Source: Polytrichum commune (lineage: Eukaryota > Streptophyta > Polytrichopsida > Polytrichales > Polytrichaceae). Taken from it: 64,000 nucleotides of DNA. The first letter of the stretch is position 1. Each line of letters opens with the position of its first letter. Positions 12,401 to 23,200 of the stretch are shown piece by piece. The notes beneath the pieces were generated by a model, which was not told where the DNA came from, did not search any database, and saw only the letters and a program-made list of their open reading frames with translations. A program made the translations under genes and the position numbers. The stretch spans positions 47,150,440 to 47,214,439 of the forward strand of contig OX485807.1 in the NCBI GenBank assembly GCA_950295325.1, given 5' to 3'.

Positions 12401-14382
12401 CGATACCTTTCACCTGTAGGATCGAATTATGCAGAAAATAGCATAAGGGGGAGAGCCATGAGGGGCATTTACTTCAGAGATCAAACCCCAAGAGCAGTGA
12501 GGGATCAAAATTCAGTGACTTCCCATCCTTTCGTCTAGAGAAAAGAGAAAACAACCACCAGTCGTGGGATGTCTTAAGCATCGACTAAAAGAATTGAAAT
12601 CCGACAAGGTTTACCCAAGTATGCCTCTCAATAGAAACAATAAACCGGGAAGGAAGGATAAGAACGTACAATATCACCAACTTCAAAGCTGAAGTCATAC
12701 TTCGAAAGAGCGTCAGCAAATTCCTCATAACTGAACGTCACACCCTCCAACGGACTCGTCAAAGCGGCTTCGAACCTCTTCTCTGCCTCGTCCTACAGAG
12801 TCACGAGACGTCAGGATTTATGATCAGAAAACCGCCAATCCTGGGCCATGAATGTAGAGAGCCCACCTCCGCAAACCATATCTCCAAATAAAGGGGTAAA
12901 AAGTTGCTATATTCAGGGATAGCTCCATTTACAAGACCTACATATGCAGCCTGGCAACGAAGAAACGATAACGAACTTCGAAAAAGTCACCGGACGACGG
13001 TAACCTTAGTGCACGACACACCATCGGAATCTCAAGATTTCTGAAGGAATTTCGTCATTCCCGGGATATGAATATGACGACAATCTCCACAAGCGCATCT
13101 CCATATGAAAGGAATCTCCTGGATTCAGATATTAGTCCGTAAACCTCCAACCAGCCTTAATGAGGCCTGGCAGCCGAGAAGCTCATTAACTAGCGGACCT
13201 CCCAGAAACTTCACCAAGTGCCAATCACTAGGAAATCTTCGAAATGATGTTATTTAAGACGATCAGAATTCTACTCGCTATGCAGCTCGGATTCTCAGGC
13301 TCCACGAACTCTGCACCGTCACAATCCAATAATCCTGTCCACGGCTTTGCGAAGCCAAGTCACAGTTTCGCACTGGACGTCGTGACAGGGCAATTCACAA
13401 GGTCCAAAACACATCCCTAAATAAAAGGATAGCAAACTTCTGAATTCAGATATTAGTTCATAAACCTCCAACAAAGCTTTTGTGCGGCCTGGCAGCCAAG
13501 AAGCTCATTAACTAGCGAACCTTCACCATGTGCCAATCACTAGAACATATTCAAAATGATGTTATTTAAGACGACCGAAATTCTGCGCGCTAAGCAGCTC
13601 TATTTCTAAGGATCCAGGAACCCTAGACCTTCACAATCCAATAATTCTGTCCGTGGCATTGCAAAGCCAAGACACAGTTTCCCACTGGACGTCGTGACAC
13701 TAGGTAATCTTCAAAAAGATGTTATTTTAGACTACCGAAATTCTCCATGCTATTCAGCTCTAAATCTCAGGGTCCAGGAACTCTGCACCTTCAACAATCC
13801 AGTAATCCTGTCCATGGCATTGCAAAGCCAAGACGCAGTTTCGCACTGGACGTCGTGACAGGGCAATTCACCAGGTCCAGGTACAAAGAAAAGGATGTGG
13901 TTTAAGAAACAGTGCGAGGCTGCGCGGGATTTGGAGCACTAACTACTGAGGAACATGCAAGGGAAGCTCAATGCTTAGAAAGAATTCCAGATGACTCACA
14001 AGAAGAGCTCCTCGGGCTTTAGGGGTAGCCAGAGTCCAAGTACCAAGAAAGGATAAGGTTTAAGAAACAGTGCGAGGCTGCGCAGAATTGGAAGCACTAA
14101 CTACTGAAGAGAATGCAAGTAAAGCTCAAGGCTGAAAGGAAGCTTCAGACGACTCACAAGAAGAGCTTCTCGGGCTTTAGGGATAGCCAGAGTGGCTGCC
14201 CCGCAGGTCACTCTGGAGCCATTGGAGGCTCCCTTAGCAGCCAATTTCCCGCCAGTAAAGCGGCTGCTTCCGAATGCAAGCAGCGCAGGCGAAGACGACG
14301 AGGTTCCGAGTCCCGCCCGAGCTGTTTGGGGGCACACCAGCCCAGTTCCTGCCACAGACTGCGATGCTGCCATTGTCGCCAT
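9440..14382 (-). CDS. RPS1: Plastid 30S ribosomal protein S1
   Basis: Eight exons on the minus strand: 14382..14158, 12792..12670, 12413..12138, 11650..11570, 11315..11031, 10688..10578, 9929..9843 and 9535..9440, 427 residues. The first exon is a Ser/Ala/Thr-rich chloroplast transit-peptide-like region starting [10 protein letters not shown]. Three S1 RNA-binding domains follow, at about residues 111-182, 200-266 and 283-356, with family signatures [36 protein letters not shown] and [14 protein letters not shown]. The end [12 protein letters not shown] matches land-plant S1. Length agrees with Arabidopsis RPS1 (about 416). The protein binds mRNA on the chloroplast 30S subunit and helps initiation. 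All exon lengths are multiples of three and every intron is phase 0. All introns are GT-AG. The last exon has a stray copy at 5258-5401, and intron 1 has tandem repeats. Confidence 0.95.
13123..13880. repeat. Tandem repeat array in RPS1 intron 1 (~320-bp unit, ~160-bp core three times)
   Basis: A first unit at about 13123-13443 and a second at about 13444-13697 both begin ATTCAGATATTAGT and run through AGAAGCTCATTAACTAGCG, GATGTTATTTAAGAC and CACTGGACGTCGTGACA. A third copy of only the second half (core) follows at about 13698-13880. The copies differ by scattered substitutions, so the array is not recent. It sits wholly inside RPS1 intron 1. Confidence 0.8.
13882..14200. repeat. ~159-bp tandem duplication spanning the RPS1 exon 1 donor site
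   Basis: Unit 13882-14040 and unit 14041-14200 are imperfect direct copies. The exon-proximal unit holds the real 3' end of exon 1 and its GTGAGT donor (14152-14157). The distal unit, inside intron 1, keeps a second copy of the same exon end, readable as [10 protein letters not shown] followed by GTGAGT, against [10 protein letters not shown] in the real exon. The intron therefore carries a duplicate coding tip and 5' splice site downstream of the used one. Confidence 0.8.
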
Positions 14383-14887
14383 ACCTCAAACTTCTGTTTT
14401 AAAAAACAAAAATTAAATCAATAAAAAAAACTTGTCCGCTACTTCCCTACTGGTCTCTCCACACACCGGGTCCAGAATCCGACCACGGCGGTGCCGGAAT
14501 CGACGAGGAAATCGAACCCTAGCACGCGTAAGATATGTGTGCCGAAGCTTCAATTTCCTCGGTGCGAATGCAGACCTCATGGAGTGGGCTTGCGAGACGA
14601 GGGCGACGATGGTGACCACGGGACCTGGGAGTAGCAGGTTACTTCCGGTCATATTCCGACGTGGAGAGCTCGTGGACGGATTGTAGTGGCTGGAATCCGA
14701 GTTCGACCGACCGGAAACCTGGTGTAGCCGGTGGTGGTGCGGATTGGCCGTATGGCTCTGGTACCCTATCCATGTTGCCAGATTCCTATTTGTTACGGAA
14801 TCTTGAAATTCAGTGAATTTTCTTTTAATTTCGTTTTTTGGGCCCTTTTAAGCTTTTCTGCCGTTTTAGAAGGATTTTGGAAGCAAG
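14383..14887. promoter_or_regulatory. RPS1 upstream region (promoter and 5' UTR expected)
   Basis: About 500 bases of moderately GC-rich sequence directly upstream of the RPS1 ATG on the minus strand. The overlapping ORFs on both strands show no family similarity. A short A-rich tract lies just before the start codon (14399-14431). No clear TATA box was identified, so the assignment rests on position only. Confidence 0.35.
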
Positions 14888-15020
14888 GACTTGGGAGAAC
14901 CAAACCCCTAGTTACAGATGATCCGCTTAAGTTTGATAAATAACCGGTTGAAGTTCAAGATTTCAGGAGAATTACCGATCATTTTGGGAGAATCTAGAGA
15001 ATATGCCTTGAATTAATAAC
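14888..15020 (+). mobile_element. Truncated hAT-like MITE (family A)
   Basis: The left half of the family is recognisable: GGGAGAACC, TAGTTACAGATGA, ATAACCGGTTGAAGTT and GAATTACCGATCATTTT. The right half, including the ATGTCAACATGTAAC landmark and the CTCCCGGATCACTG end, is missing. Confidence 0.7.
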
Positions 15021-15469
15021 TTGAATTTGTCAGTGCAAAGTTTTGCTATGAAAATAAACAAAGTATAATTTTGAATAAAATATGAGTTTAACCTAGTCCC
15101 ACCCAACATATAGACCTAACTAAATATGTCATGTTCAAAGTAATTATAAACATGAAGTAAGATGATAGATATTGTCCAAAGTTGTTTAATACATGTCATG
15201 GGAAGAACACCCATCACCATTATTAAGAAAATGACCAGAAAAAATTATTGGAACCACATTCTGATCCTCCAAGCCCCCATCACAATAGCATTGAATGTAT
15301 GATATGATAGCTAGATCGTGACATTCTACTCTCTCCATGGGCTTGATATGGAGGATGTGGATATTACGGAATGTAATGGAAGAGTTTTGTTGTGGTACAA
15401 AAACAATGGATTAATAAAAAGTTCATTTTTGTAAGGGGATGAGGGACGGGGGAGCCTAAGTTTCTGATT

Positions 15470-18400
15470 TTAGAGAGCTTTGAGAATAATAGGCAAGCCA
15501 TATTTTGGTTTTTGCACCATGGTGAAGATAGGGTGATGCTTGTAATTTGGAGAAGGAACAAGATGAAACCTTCAGAGCACCATGGACAACACAATCTTTG
15601 CTTCCATCAATGCAAAGTTGTTCCCAATGCAAAATTTGGGTCCAATACCAAAAGGCATGAATGCTTGCAGGTGTGTGCATGCTCCCGCAACCCCACTCAC
15701 AAATCTCCCCAGGTTGAATTCTCCAACGTCTTCTCCCCAATAATCTTTGTCTTGGTGAAGAGCCGTCAATGCAAATTCAATAATCATGCCTTTGGGGATG
15801 AAGAGACGTTTCAACTGCATATCCTCTGGTGTTGCTCTTGTGAGCCCAACTCCAAGTGGAAAAATCCGTAGTGTTTCATTTACCACCATGCCTATCTGCA
15901 CATGCAAAGCAACACAAAGTGTATAGGTTATGAACCTTTTCCGTCTCCATTGTCAACTAATTTCATAAAAACTTTGAGTTTCCAAACCTTGCACATTGGT
16001 CATTAAACTCGTGTTCTTTAAGGTCTTGCCATGTAGTCTAGATACAATATAGAATTAACGAGCTAATCTATAGAAGTTCAAGATCAATGTGTCTTCTGCC
16101 AAATTTTACTTTTGTTTACATTTGAGCCTTGATCGCAATCTCACTTGCGAGGTATGATCGAAAGGAAGATAACTTATCCCCACTCTCCAGCATAAACACC
16201 AATGATGTTTAGATGTGCGATGTCACAATTGGTGGCCAGGGTGAATCTTGCAGGCATGTGGGTGCTTTGCAAGGATTCATGGGCCTAGTGTTGTCAAACT
16301 TTGAAAAACAAAATTGAAAAAAAACCTTAATAGCAACAACAAAAATAGATTAAATTTGTACATAATTTCCTTGGTATGTTTGGACGACATCCCTGGATCT
16401 TAAACTAGAAAACCCTCATGGCGCCCAATTCTACCTACTAATAAGCCACCCTTGAATAACACTGAAATAAATTGCCCGGGTTTTTAACAAACATATGTAA
16501 TGTCTTTACCAAATAACTAATTCTTTCCTTAAAACCATGTAAAGCTCTCTTGGTTATAGCACATGCACCTAGCTATCCCAATGCACCTACAAGAACTTGC
16601 TCTAGAGATTTTCCAGTAGATTTTAGTTTAGTAGCTTTCACACATGTTCATTGTTTATCTACCGAGCAATGACATAGTGGATAATTTTTTGTCCCATCTA
16701 CAAATGCCTTACCACTCATCTAATTTTTAATTGATTTTTGTTAATGGAACTCCTCACGCCCTCATAGCTAAGACTGAAACCAACCAATCACAAGGGCGGG
16801 AGGTGACACTTTCAAAAATCCTACATTCTGGGTATTGTTGGGAGGGTCGGTTGCTTGAGGTTTAAAACCTCCATTTGTGAACCATGCCACGCCCTTTGCC
16901 AACATTGATGGTGTGAAGGCCATGTTTTTAGAACAAACTTTTAGACTATGCTAAAGTCAAGCGGGAAGGGGGCATAACCTATCTATTTTGCAAACTGGTT
17001 TGGATCAACATAATGCAAGCTTTGACCCCATTCTAAAACGTGAACTTGTCCACATGTTTCCCGATTGCTTATGCCGCATACTACTTAAAACCGGAGCACA
17101 ATTGTTAAAAGAAGCATGCATGGTCTTATATCAATATTTCCTTTCTCGTCTCAAATCTAAGCTCCGAGTTTGAAATACCATGTGAACCTAATCACATTGT
17201 CTTGTTCGCTTTTATTGAGGTCTAGCTTAATAAAGATGGTGCAGAGAATTTTGCATACCAATTTAAGGCGAGAAACCGCATTCGGATCGTTGTTCTCTTC
17301 ATCGCCAAGCACATCCAGCACCTCCTTGCGAGCACGATCTTGCCATTCGGGATAAATGGCCAGCATCAACATCGCGAAGTTAGTTACATTGGCGACTGTG
17401 TCTTGACCAGAGAAGTAAAATAATTTGCAGTTGTTGAGCACAGACGCCAGGTTGAACTCTAGCGCTTTCTCATCCCAGCCCTCGGTTGCAGCCGTGAGCA
17501 TACGCCCGAGAAGATCATCGCTACTTCCCCCGTTTCGTAATGCTTCTCGCCGGCTGTTAATAGTTTCATGAAGCAGAGCATCAACTTTGGCGGTGCATTG
17601 GTCCATTCTTTTGTTCCCTTTCGTCGGAAATTTCCTGCTCAGATGTTATAGAATGCGTGACAACGCTGTAAAACAGGGCCTAATTGTCACGAAATAGGAA
17701 GCAAATTGTGTACATCTACATCAAGACGTTCTTTGTGTACGTTGCAAATACCTATAGTTTGGGATGAACCAATATGCCGGGATCCGGAACGAGTTTGAGA
17801 GCTCCTCCGCCAGCTCTGCCTGGAGCTGAAAGATTTGCTCTCCCTTCACAAAATCATCACCAAAAGCCGTCCGGGAAATGATCCTACCAGAAATCTTGTG
17901 CATATCGATTTCCACGTCGATTTCCGCTGAGCCCCCTTGTTGCGCAACGGTCTCCTCCCACTTGTGTATCTCTGTTGCAATTGCTTCCACCATAGCCTCC
18001 ACCATGCCCTGCAGTGTGGCGGAGGATAAGTAGAGTACTTAACTTTAAGCGGAATATAAGCAGATCTGTCGTTCGCTAAAATTGTGTAATCAAGTATTTC
18101 AAGAATTTTGCAAAGAAGCCAGACTGACTTAGTGATGTAGCGTACCCTGAGTGCATCCTGATGAAAGAATGGATGGAGTGTACGTCTCTCCTTAATCCAT
18201 TTCTCACCTAGCTGACTTAGCAACCCTTTGCCTAAGAGTTCGGAGACGATCTTCTCATCCAGTGGTGCCCTGATCAGGGATTCATGATTTGTAATGAGCA
18301 ATTCTTTCACAACATCCGGGTCTCCCACGGCCAGTCGTGTCGTCGTTCCCCAATGATAGACGAAGTTCTTACCTGTGCACATTGCATTCAGGTATTAATT

Positions 18401-18854
18401 GTAAGTGCGATATGCACCTGTAGTACTTACTCACACGCAATCTACAGCGACAGAGCGCAGGGAAGACATTCCTCAAAGCTTCGATGACATGGAGATAACC
18501 TTCCTTCAAAAGAATTAATGTCACGTAACTTTGACCTCCCGAAATGACTAGCAGTTCACAAATAGTACCGTATTTGGGGAAGTAGAGGGCATAATGAGGC
18601 GTGACGGTCGGAGATAAATTCGCATAGTTGCCCAGAGGCAGAGACTCGGGACACGACTCAGAGAATGCATTTGCTTCCATTAGGCTTCCAACGAGAAAAC
18701 GGAAGGGCGGCCCCCTCACGCCTTGCTTCTCCATTATTCGACGCAACCTCAATGGCTCCCACACCACATTCCACAAGAACTTCATCACCTGGTAGACAAT
18801 TGCACCGACTGCCACTACCGCGAGTGCATTCTTTACTTCCACATGCATCGCCAT
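15470..18854 (-). CDS. Cytochrome P450, CYP72 clan, with an in-frame stop before the C-terminus
   Basis: Five exons on the minus strand: 18854..18569, 18372..18146, 18008..17752, 17634..17259 and 15895..15470. An N-terminal membrane anchor (ALAVVAVGAIVYQVMKFLW) is followed by a GPP hinge. The I-helix motif is FSGQDTVAN near residue 332, against the usual AGxxTT; the second Thr is replaced by Val. ExxR is ETLR (389-392). A FNLGRF segment stands for PERF. The heme loop is FGIGPKFCIG with Cys at about 471. The full model to the TAA at 15470-15472 would be 523 residues, normal for the clan. Codon 490, however, is TGA (15572-15574). Beyond it the frame stays open for 33 codons and matches the family tail (SPNYKHHP, GLPIILKAL). 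Either this allele makes a 489-residue protein without the last beta strands, or it is a very young pseudogene. Such enzymes are ER-bound monooxygenases acting on terpenoids or hormones; the substrate is unknown. Confidence 0.85.
16490..16985. mobile_element. Unassigned TIR element (family B) inside P450 intron 4
   Basis: This ~500-bp stretch is a diverged copy of the sequence at 26124-26619, with long shared blocks such as CAATGCACCTACAAGAACTT and GCTTTCACACATGTTCATTG. Its right end (CTAAAGTCAAGCGGGAAGGG, then GGCATAA) is the inverted form of the left end of the second copy, so the family has terminal inverted repeats of about 30 bases. Its own left boundary is decayed. It has no coding capacity. 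It sits in the large fourth intron of the P450 gene (15896-17258). Confidence 0.6.
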
Positions 18855-18870
18855 AGTTGAGTCAGCCCGG

Positions 18871-19436
18871 AATAGAACTCTGCCACTACAGTTGTCTCTT
18901 CTCAAAGCTGCACCAACTCAAACTCTTCTAGGGATTTCGATAGTGAAGGAAACAGCCTAGCGTGATAGCATGCTTACAGGTGTATTTAAATGATGTAGAA
19001 ACTCACTACAGTTTCTAACATTCTAGAAACTGAGATCCAAATACATGACTGAAATCTTAAATAGAATACACACCAAAACAAAAAATCCTCCAAAGAGTCG
19101 ATGACGAAAATTATTACTGATCATGCTACTAGAAAGATGCCGTGTGATTCAAGCACAGCACAGCACGAATGAACTCCGCCACAAGAGTTGTGATTTCTCA
19201 AACCTGTACCGACTCAAACTCTTCTAAACAATTTCGGTGAAGAAAGAAACCGCCTAGCTTGATAACTATTCAAAAGAACAGTTTCTACCATTTGAGTAAC
19301 AGATATCCAAAGAGATGCCTGAGGAATAGAATTAAACATAGAAAACATGTTTCTCCGACAGACCGTCGATGAAGAATCTATTATTGATCCAGCTGAGGTC
19401 TAGAAAGATGCCGTAGTATTCAAGCACAGCCGCAGG
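18871..19436. repeat. Imperfect tandem duplication of the P450 promoter region
   Basis: Two units of about 298 and 268 bases, 18871-19168 and 19169-19436, share ordered blocks: GAACTC..GCCAC, CGACTCAAACTCTTCTA, AGTTTCTA, TCGATGA and CTAGAAAGATGCCGTG. The first unit overlaps the expected 5' UTR and promoter of the P450 gene. The distal unit is a diverged second copy without a coding exon behind it. Confidence 0.75.
18983..18990 (-). promoter_or_regulatory. Candidate TATA box of the P450 gene
   Basis: On the minus strand the sequence TTTAAATA lies about 130 bases upstream of the ATG at 18854, at a plausible distance for a plant core promoter. It is not conserved in the second copy of the promoter duplication. 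It is a motif match only. Confidence 0.4.
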
Positions 19437-19937
19437 GGCCCGCCGAGAAAAGTCTGCCCCTCACGTCGACCAGTGCCGAATCCGAAGGAACAACTCTAAT
19501 ACACATTACAACACTTCATTCAATGAAATCGCAAGCAACTTCATTCTAATGGTCTACTTATGTACATAAGTAGTTGTTAGGGAAGCTTCTTGACTGTCGG
19601 TTGAGGTCTAGAATGAGCCCGACGATGTCAAGCCAAAGGTGCATGGACATACCTGCAGGATAGCAATCGATCGGCTTGGGGTTCAAGCATTCATCGCTTG
19701 CCATTCCAGTGACGAAGGGACAGTTAGGTCTTAATGGTATGGTTGTGTTGACTTTCAGATATATAATACGGCAACTTGGCTGGATGAAAGTGGAAGTATG
19801 GAAGTTGCAAGTTGGATTTTCATTATAAGGATCTACCGCATATTATAACATATTGCAGAGCAACTGGAGCTTGAAGGTTTGTTCCGAAGCATGAAAATCT
19901 AATCTGTAAACCTTTAAAGAATTTCGTCTTTTGGCAG
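19437..19937. other. Intergenic, no gene seen
   Basis: No coding frame, inverted repeat or known element was recognised between the P450 promoter duplication and the coding-like stretch that follows. Confidence 0.5.
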
Positions 19938-21965
19938 GATCACTCACTACCGGAGTTTGGTGCTCTTAACGTCACTTCACACAGCTTAAGCCCAGACTCG
20001 CATGAACTAAGAGACCAACCGGAGATGAATGTCACAGATTCGACGTTCTGGGCCTCGACTGCTCTTGCCGGGACTTGAGCAGGTTGGCAGCGGGCACCCC
20101 GGACGCTGCAATCCCACCTGGAGACGTGAGTCGCTTGCTTCGGAGATGGGTGACTCATTTTCGCCCTGCTTTTCCGGAGCCTTCAACTGAAATAAGAAGG
20201 CAAACACATTTATTTGGATATACTCACGAAATGTTCATATTTGGTTGACTTTAAGAGACTTTCATCACTCCGGTGGTTACTCTCGCTAGAATCCCTCACC
20301 CTAGACTTAGCAATCCTCATCCACCCACCTTAGTAGATGTAGTCGACCCTTGCCTCTCCACAGGGTTAGATAGGCCCCAAAATCAAACGTCTTCCTCTTT
20401 TCGCAACTGTCACCCGGCACTTCATTATGGAATCATCACATACTTGCCGAAACACAATTTCCCCTGACAGTCTTGTTGTCGTCGAAACTATTCCACACAC
20501 AACATTTGATACAGTGACTGCACCTCATTTATTGGACGGCGCCTCTTCTGTAGCTGTTGAACCTAACTTCACTCGGCATCTGGATTTGCTTGGTCAGATG
20601 AACGTCCGGTTGTGGGGTTGATCATGAGGCATGAGCATGCTTCGAGTGCCATCGTATCAGCCTGTGCTTCCTCGAGCTCTGTGGATTTCAATAGTTGATG
20701 TGCGATGTAGCTTTCATAATATTGTCCTATTCATTACTGTACTTGCAAATTTCTAAAGAGATCTTCTGTGTTCCTTGTTTTGAATAGTGGAAAACTTTCA
20801 AGGAGGAGCCCACAGAATTACTGTACTTGCAAATTTCTAAAGAGATCTTCTGTGTTGCTTGTTTTGAATAGTGGAAAACTTTCAAGGAGGAGCCCACAGA
20901 GGAGCAGATTGAAATCGCAAAGTATGAGGGGTGGCATAAGATGCCGCTGTTGGGCAACGGTGAACACTGAACTTGAGGGCGTCGTTGGATGTTGGAGCCC
21001 GGACTACCTGTGGGTGCTTCCACGTCCATGGAGATTCTTGATGCGGTAGATCTGCTAGACAGTTATCTCGGGTGCAGTATCAGTAAGCTGCAGAGGAAGA
21101 GTAACCATACCGAAGAAGTTGGCACTGATAAGGTCGTTCGCAACAGTCGCTGACAATGGGCCCACGTCCGGCACATGCAGAGGGGTCTATAGAAACGTCA
21201 ACTCTGCGACAATATAAGGGTTACTTGGAATCCAGCGAGAGCATCGACATGGCAATGACATTACATGATTTTGCTCCGGAGACGCCTAAACCCTTGTACT
21301 GTCGTGAACGGTGACATTAAGCATTCACAAACGCACTAGTGACTTCTGAAATGCAAGAAGTTGCATTCAGTTTATACGTTGTAAAGCCAAATCTTTTCTT
21401 TAATGTGCAGACTTGTCATCTTCGATCAATCCTCCAATGCCCCTAGACATAAACCATGACCTAATCAGGCTGGTCTACCACCAAGTCTAGCATCGATAGC
21501 TCTAAGATACCTTGCGCTTGATGTCACACGGATTGCAGAATCAATTGCAACACTTCCCGCATTGGCTTTTGAGCCCTTGATGGCTTAAATTGGGATATTT
21601 CCAAGATGGCAGTGACGACAGTCCACACTCGAAGATGTCACCAGCCTATGGCATCACACCCGGTATACATACTCAACTCTTTTGTTGTCCAAGTGTATGT
21701 TCTGTTATGTGCACAATAGCCAATTTTGTGTGTAGCTAGGGATGTAGTGTGCAAAATCTTATTTTGGTCAACCCTGTGAAATCGATCAGGCTCTTGAAAG
21801 TCAAGAATATCCTTCTGCAGGTTGTGTAATATTACACCAGGTGCTTATGATGTTACTACTTGCACTTTGATTGCCAGGGTCGAAATTCCTTTTCCGGTTG
21901 AAAATTTGCTTCGAGAAGGAGCAACTGATGGTGATGATAATAGCAATTGGTTGAGCTCTGCCTGG
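19938..21965 (+). other. Unassigned coding-like stretches (possible decayed multi-exon gene)
   Basis: Several short open plus-strand segments have protein-like composition. One follows a good acceptor at 19937 (DHSLPEFGALNVTSH onward). Another is at 20370-20621, ending GQMNVRLWG. Others are EEPTEEQIEIAKYEGWHK at about 20889-20935, a segment with YKGYLESSESIDMAMTLHDF ending near 21313, and a piece after an acceptor at 21879 reading VEIPFPVENLLREGATDG and ending near 21966. They do not join into one model with consistent phases, and I recognise no family. They may be exons of an unknown gene, a decayed gene, or chance. An 84-bp tandem duplication cuts across one of them. Confidence 0.25.
20733..20900. 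repeat. Two near-identical 84-bp tandem units
   Basis: Units 20733-20816 and 20817-20900 both start ATTACTGTACTTGCAAATT and end at the AGGAGCCCACAGA block. They differ at only one or two bases (for example GTGTTCCTTG against GTGTTGCTTG), so the duplication is recent compared with the other tandem repeats here. Confidence 0.9.
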
Positions 21966-22254
21966 TGAAGACTACTTCGTTTGCCAAATGTGCAATTTAA
22001 TCACATGATATTTGGATGCTTGTCACAGATGTTAACTCTGAAATTGAAGATTCTAGAGGGAGCAAGGGTGCTCTGTACTTCTTTGCCAACATCATTTCTC
22101 TCAACGTCTGCAACTTGAGACTGCAAAAAACCCCTAACGTTCTTCATATCTACCTTGTAGAAAATGCATTCTCTTTCTGTAAGGTCATTAAATTAAATGT
22201 GCTGATATCAGATTTGTGTCAAGTTGCATTTCATGTAATGTATCCTCCCTAAGG

Positions 22255-22855
22255 TACAATAATCTCCCGCTTAAGTACGCAATTTTTTGGACAAAAATTA
22301 GGGTCCATACTTTATTGTTTGAACATGTCATGGAGAGTCATTTGCCACGAATGCATGAATTTTTTTATGCTTGACATTAGATGTTAGTTTGTTAATGCTT
22401 TGTTGAAATGTTCCAAACGATCGTCGGAGTTCTTCATACATATGTCCAGCTTCCGTTTGAACATCGGAGTAAAGCAATTGGTCATCGTAGTGTTGTGTAG
22501 AGCTTCAAAGCTTTTGAAGTCGGTAGCACTTTCATATTCAACAAATGTCTCGACAGGTTGGATTTCGTTACCGTATGTTCTCCCGATTGTCCCAAACTTT
22601 CCATATGGTGCCTTCACTAACTTCATACTCCCTCCCCAACACATGCTTGCTTGGCGTGTTCGGCTTGCTCAACTTTGCAATGCTTTCACATCGTTGGGCT
22701 TGGTCAAGCAGGTTGCCTCAAGTTTCATCCATTTCCATTGCGATTCATCGAATTAGAAGGTCTAGAAAGTGATATGAGTAAAGTACGCACCTACCAACTA
22801 AGTGCGCACCAACGGCTCCGGTTCAAAGTGCGTACATAAGCAGGAGATTATTGTA
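22255..22855. mobile_element. 601-bp DNA element with ~30-bp terminal inverted repeats and TA ends
   Basis: The left end TACAATAATCTCCCGCTTA and the complement of the right end TACAATAATCTCCTGCTTA continue to match through GTACGCA, about 30 bases with three or four mismatches. The TA at both ends could be a TA target duplication, which would fit a Tc1/mariner-type element, but this is inferred. An 86-codon minus-strand ORF (22644-22384, starting MCWGGSMKLVKAP) lies inside. It is not a transposase I recognise and may be captured or chance sequence. Confidence 0.75.
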
Positions 22856-22899
22856 GATGCATCTTAAGTGGCTCGTTTTCTAAATCAAGCCCCTAGATT

Positions 22900-23200
22900 T
22901 GATTGGTATGTGGTTCAATGAGGATCAAAAAGCAAACATCGTAGAGACACATGTTTAAAAGAGATTGGACTACATCTTCAAATATTAATAACTACTCTAC
23001 ACTCAATAAGGAACACAACTGAGAGGACCCAGTGTATCCCGTTAAGAATGCAACAAACTTGCACTTCCAATAACTATATCTAAATCAAGGGAGGTATGAT
23101 TTTCAACCTGGTTTTTGCATGTGTTTTCATTGTAGATTTGCTAATGCAACACGAGTTTGGTTATGTAAATCTAATCGGTAGAAGTTGGAGAACATGAAAC
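22900..23200. repeat. Dispersed repeat (family C), copy 1
   Basis: This stretch shares ordered blocks with 56420-56705: AGGATCAAA, the CTC(C/T)ACACTCAATA block, GAACACAA and GTAAATCTAATC. No inverted ends or coding sequence were seen in either copy, so the class is unknown. Confidence 0.5.
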
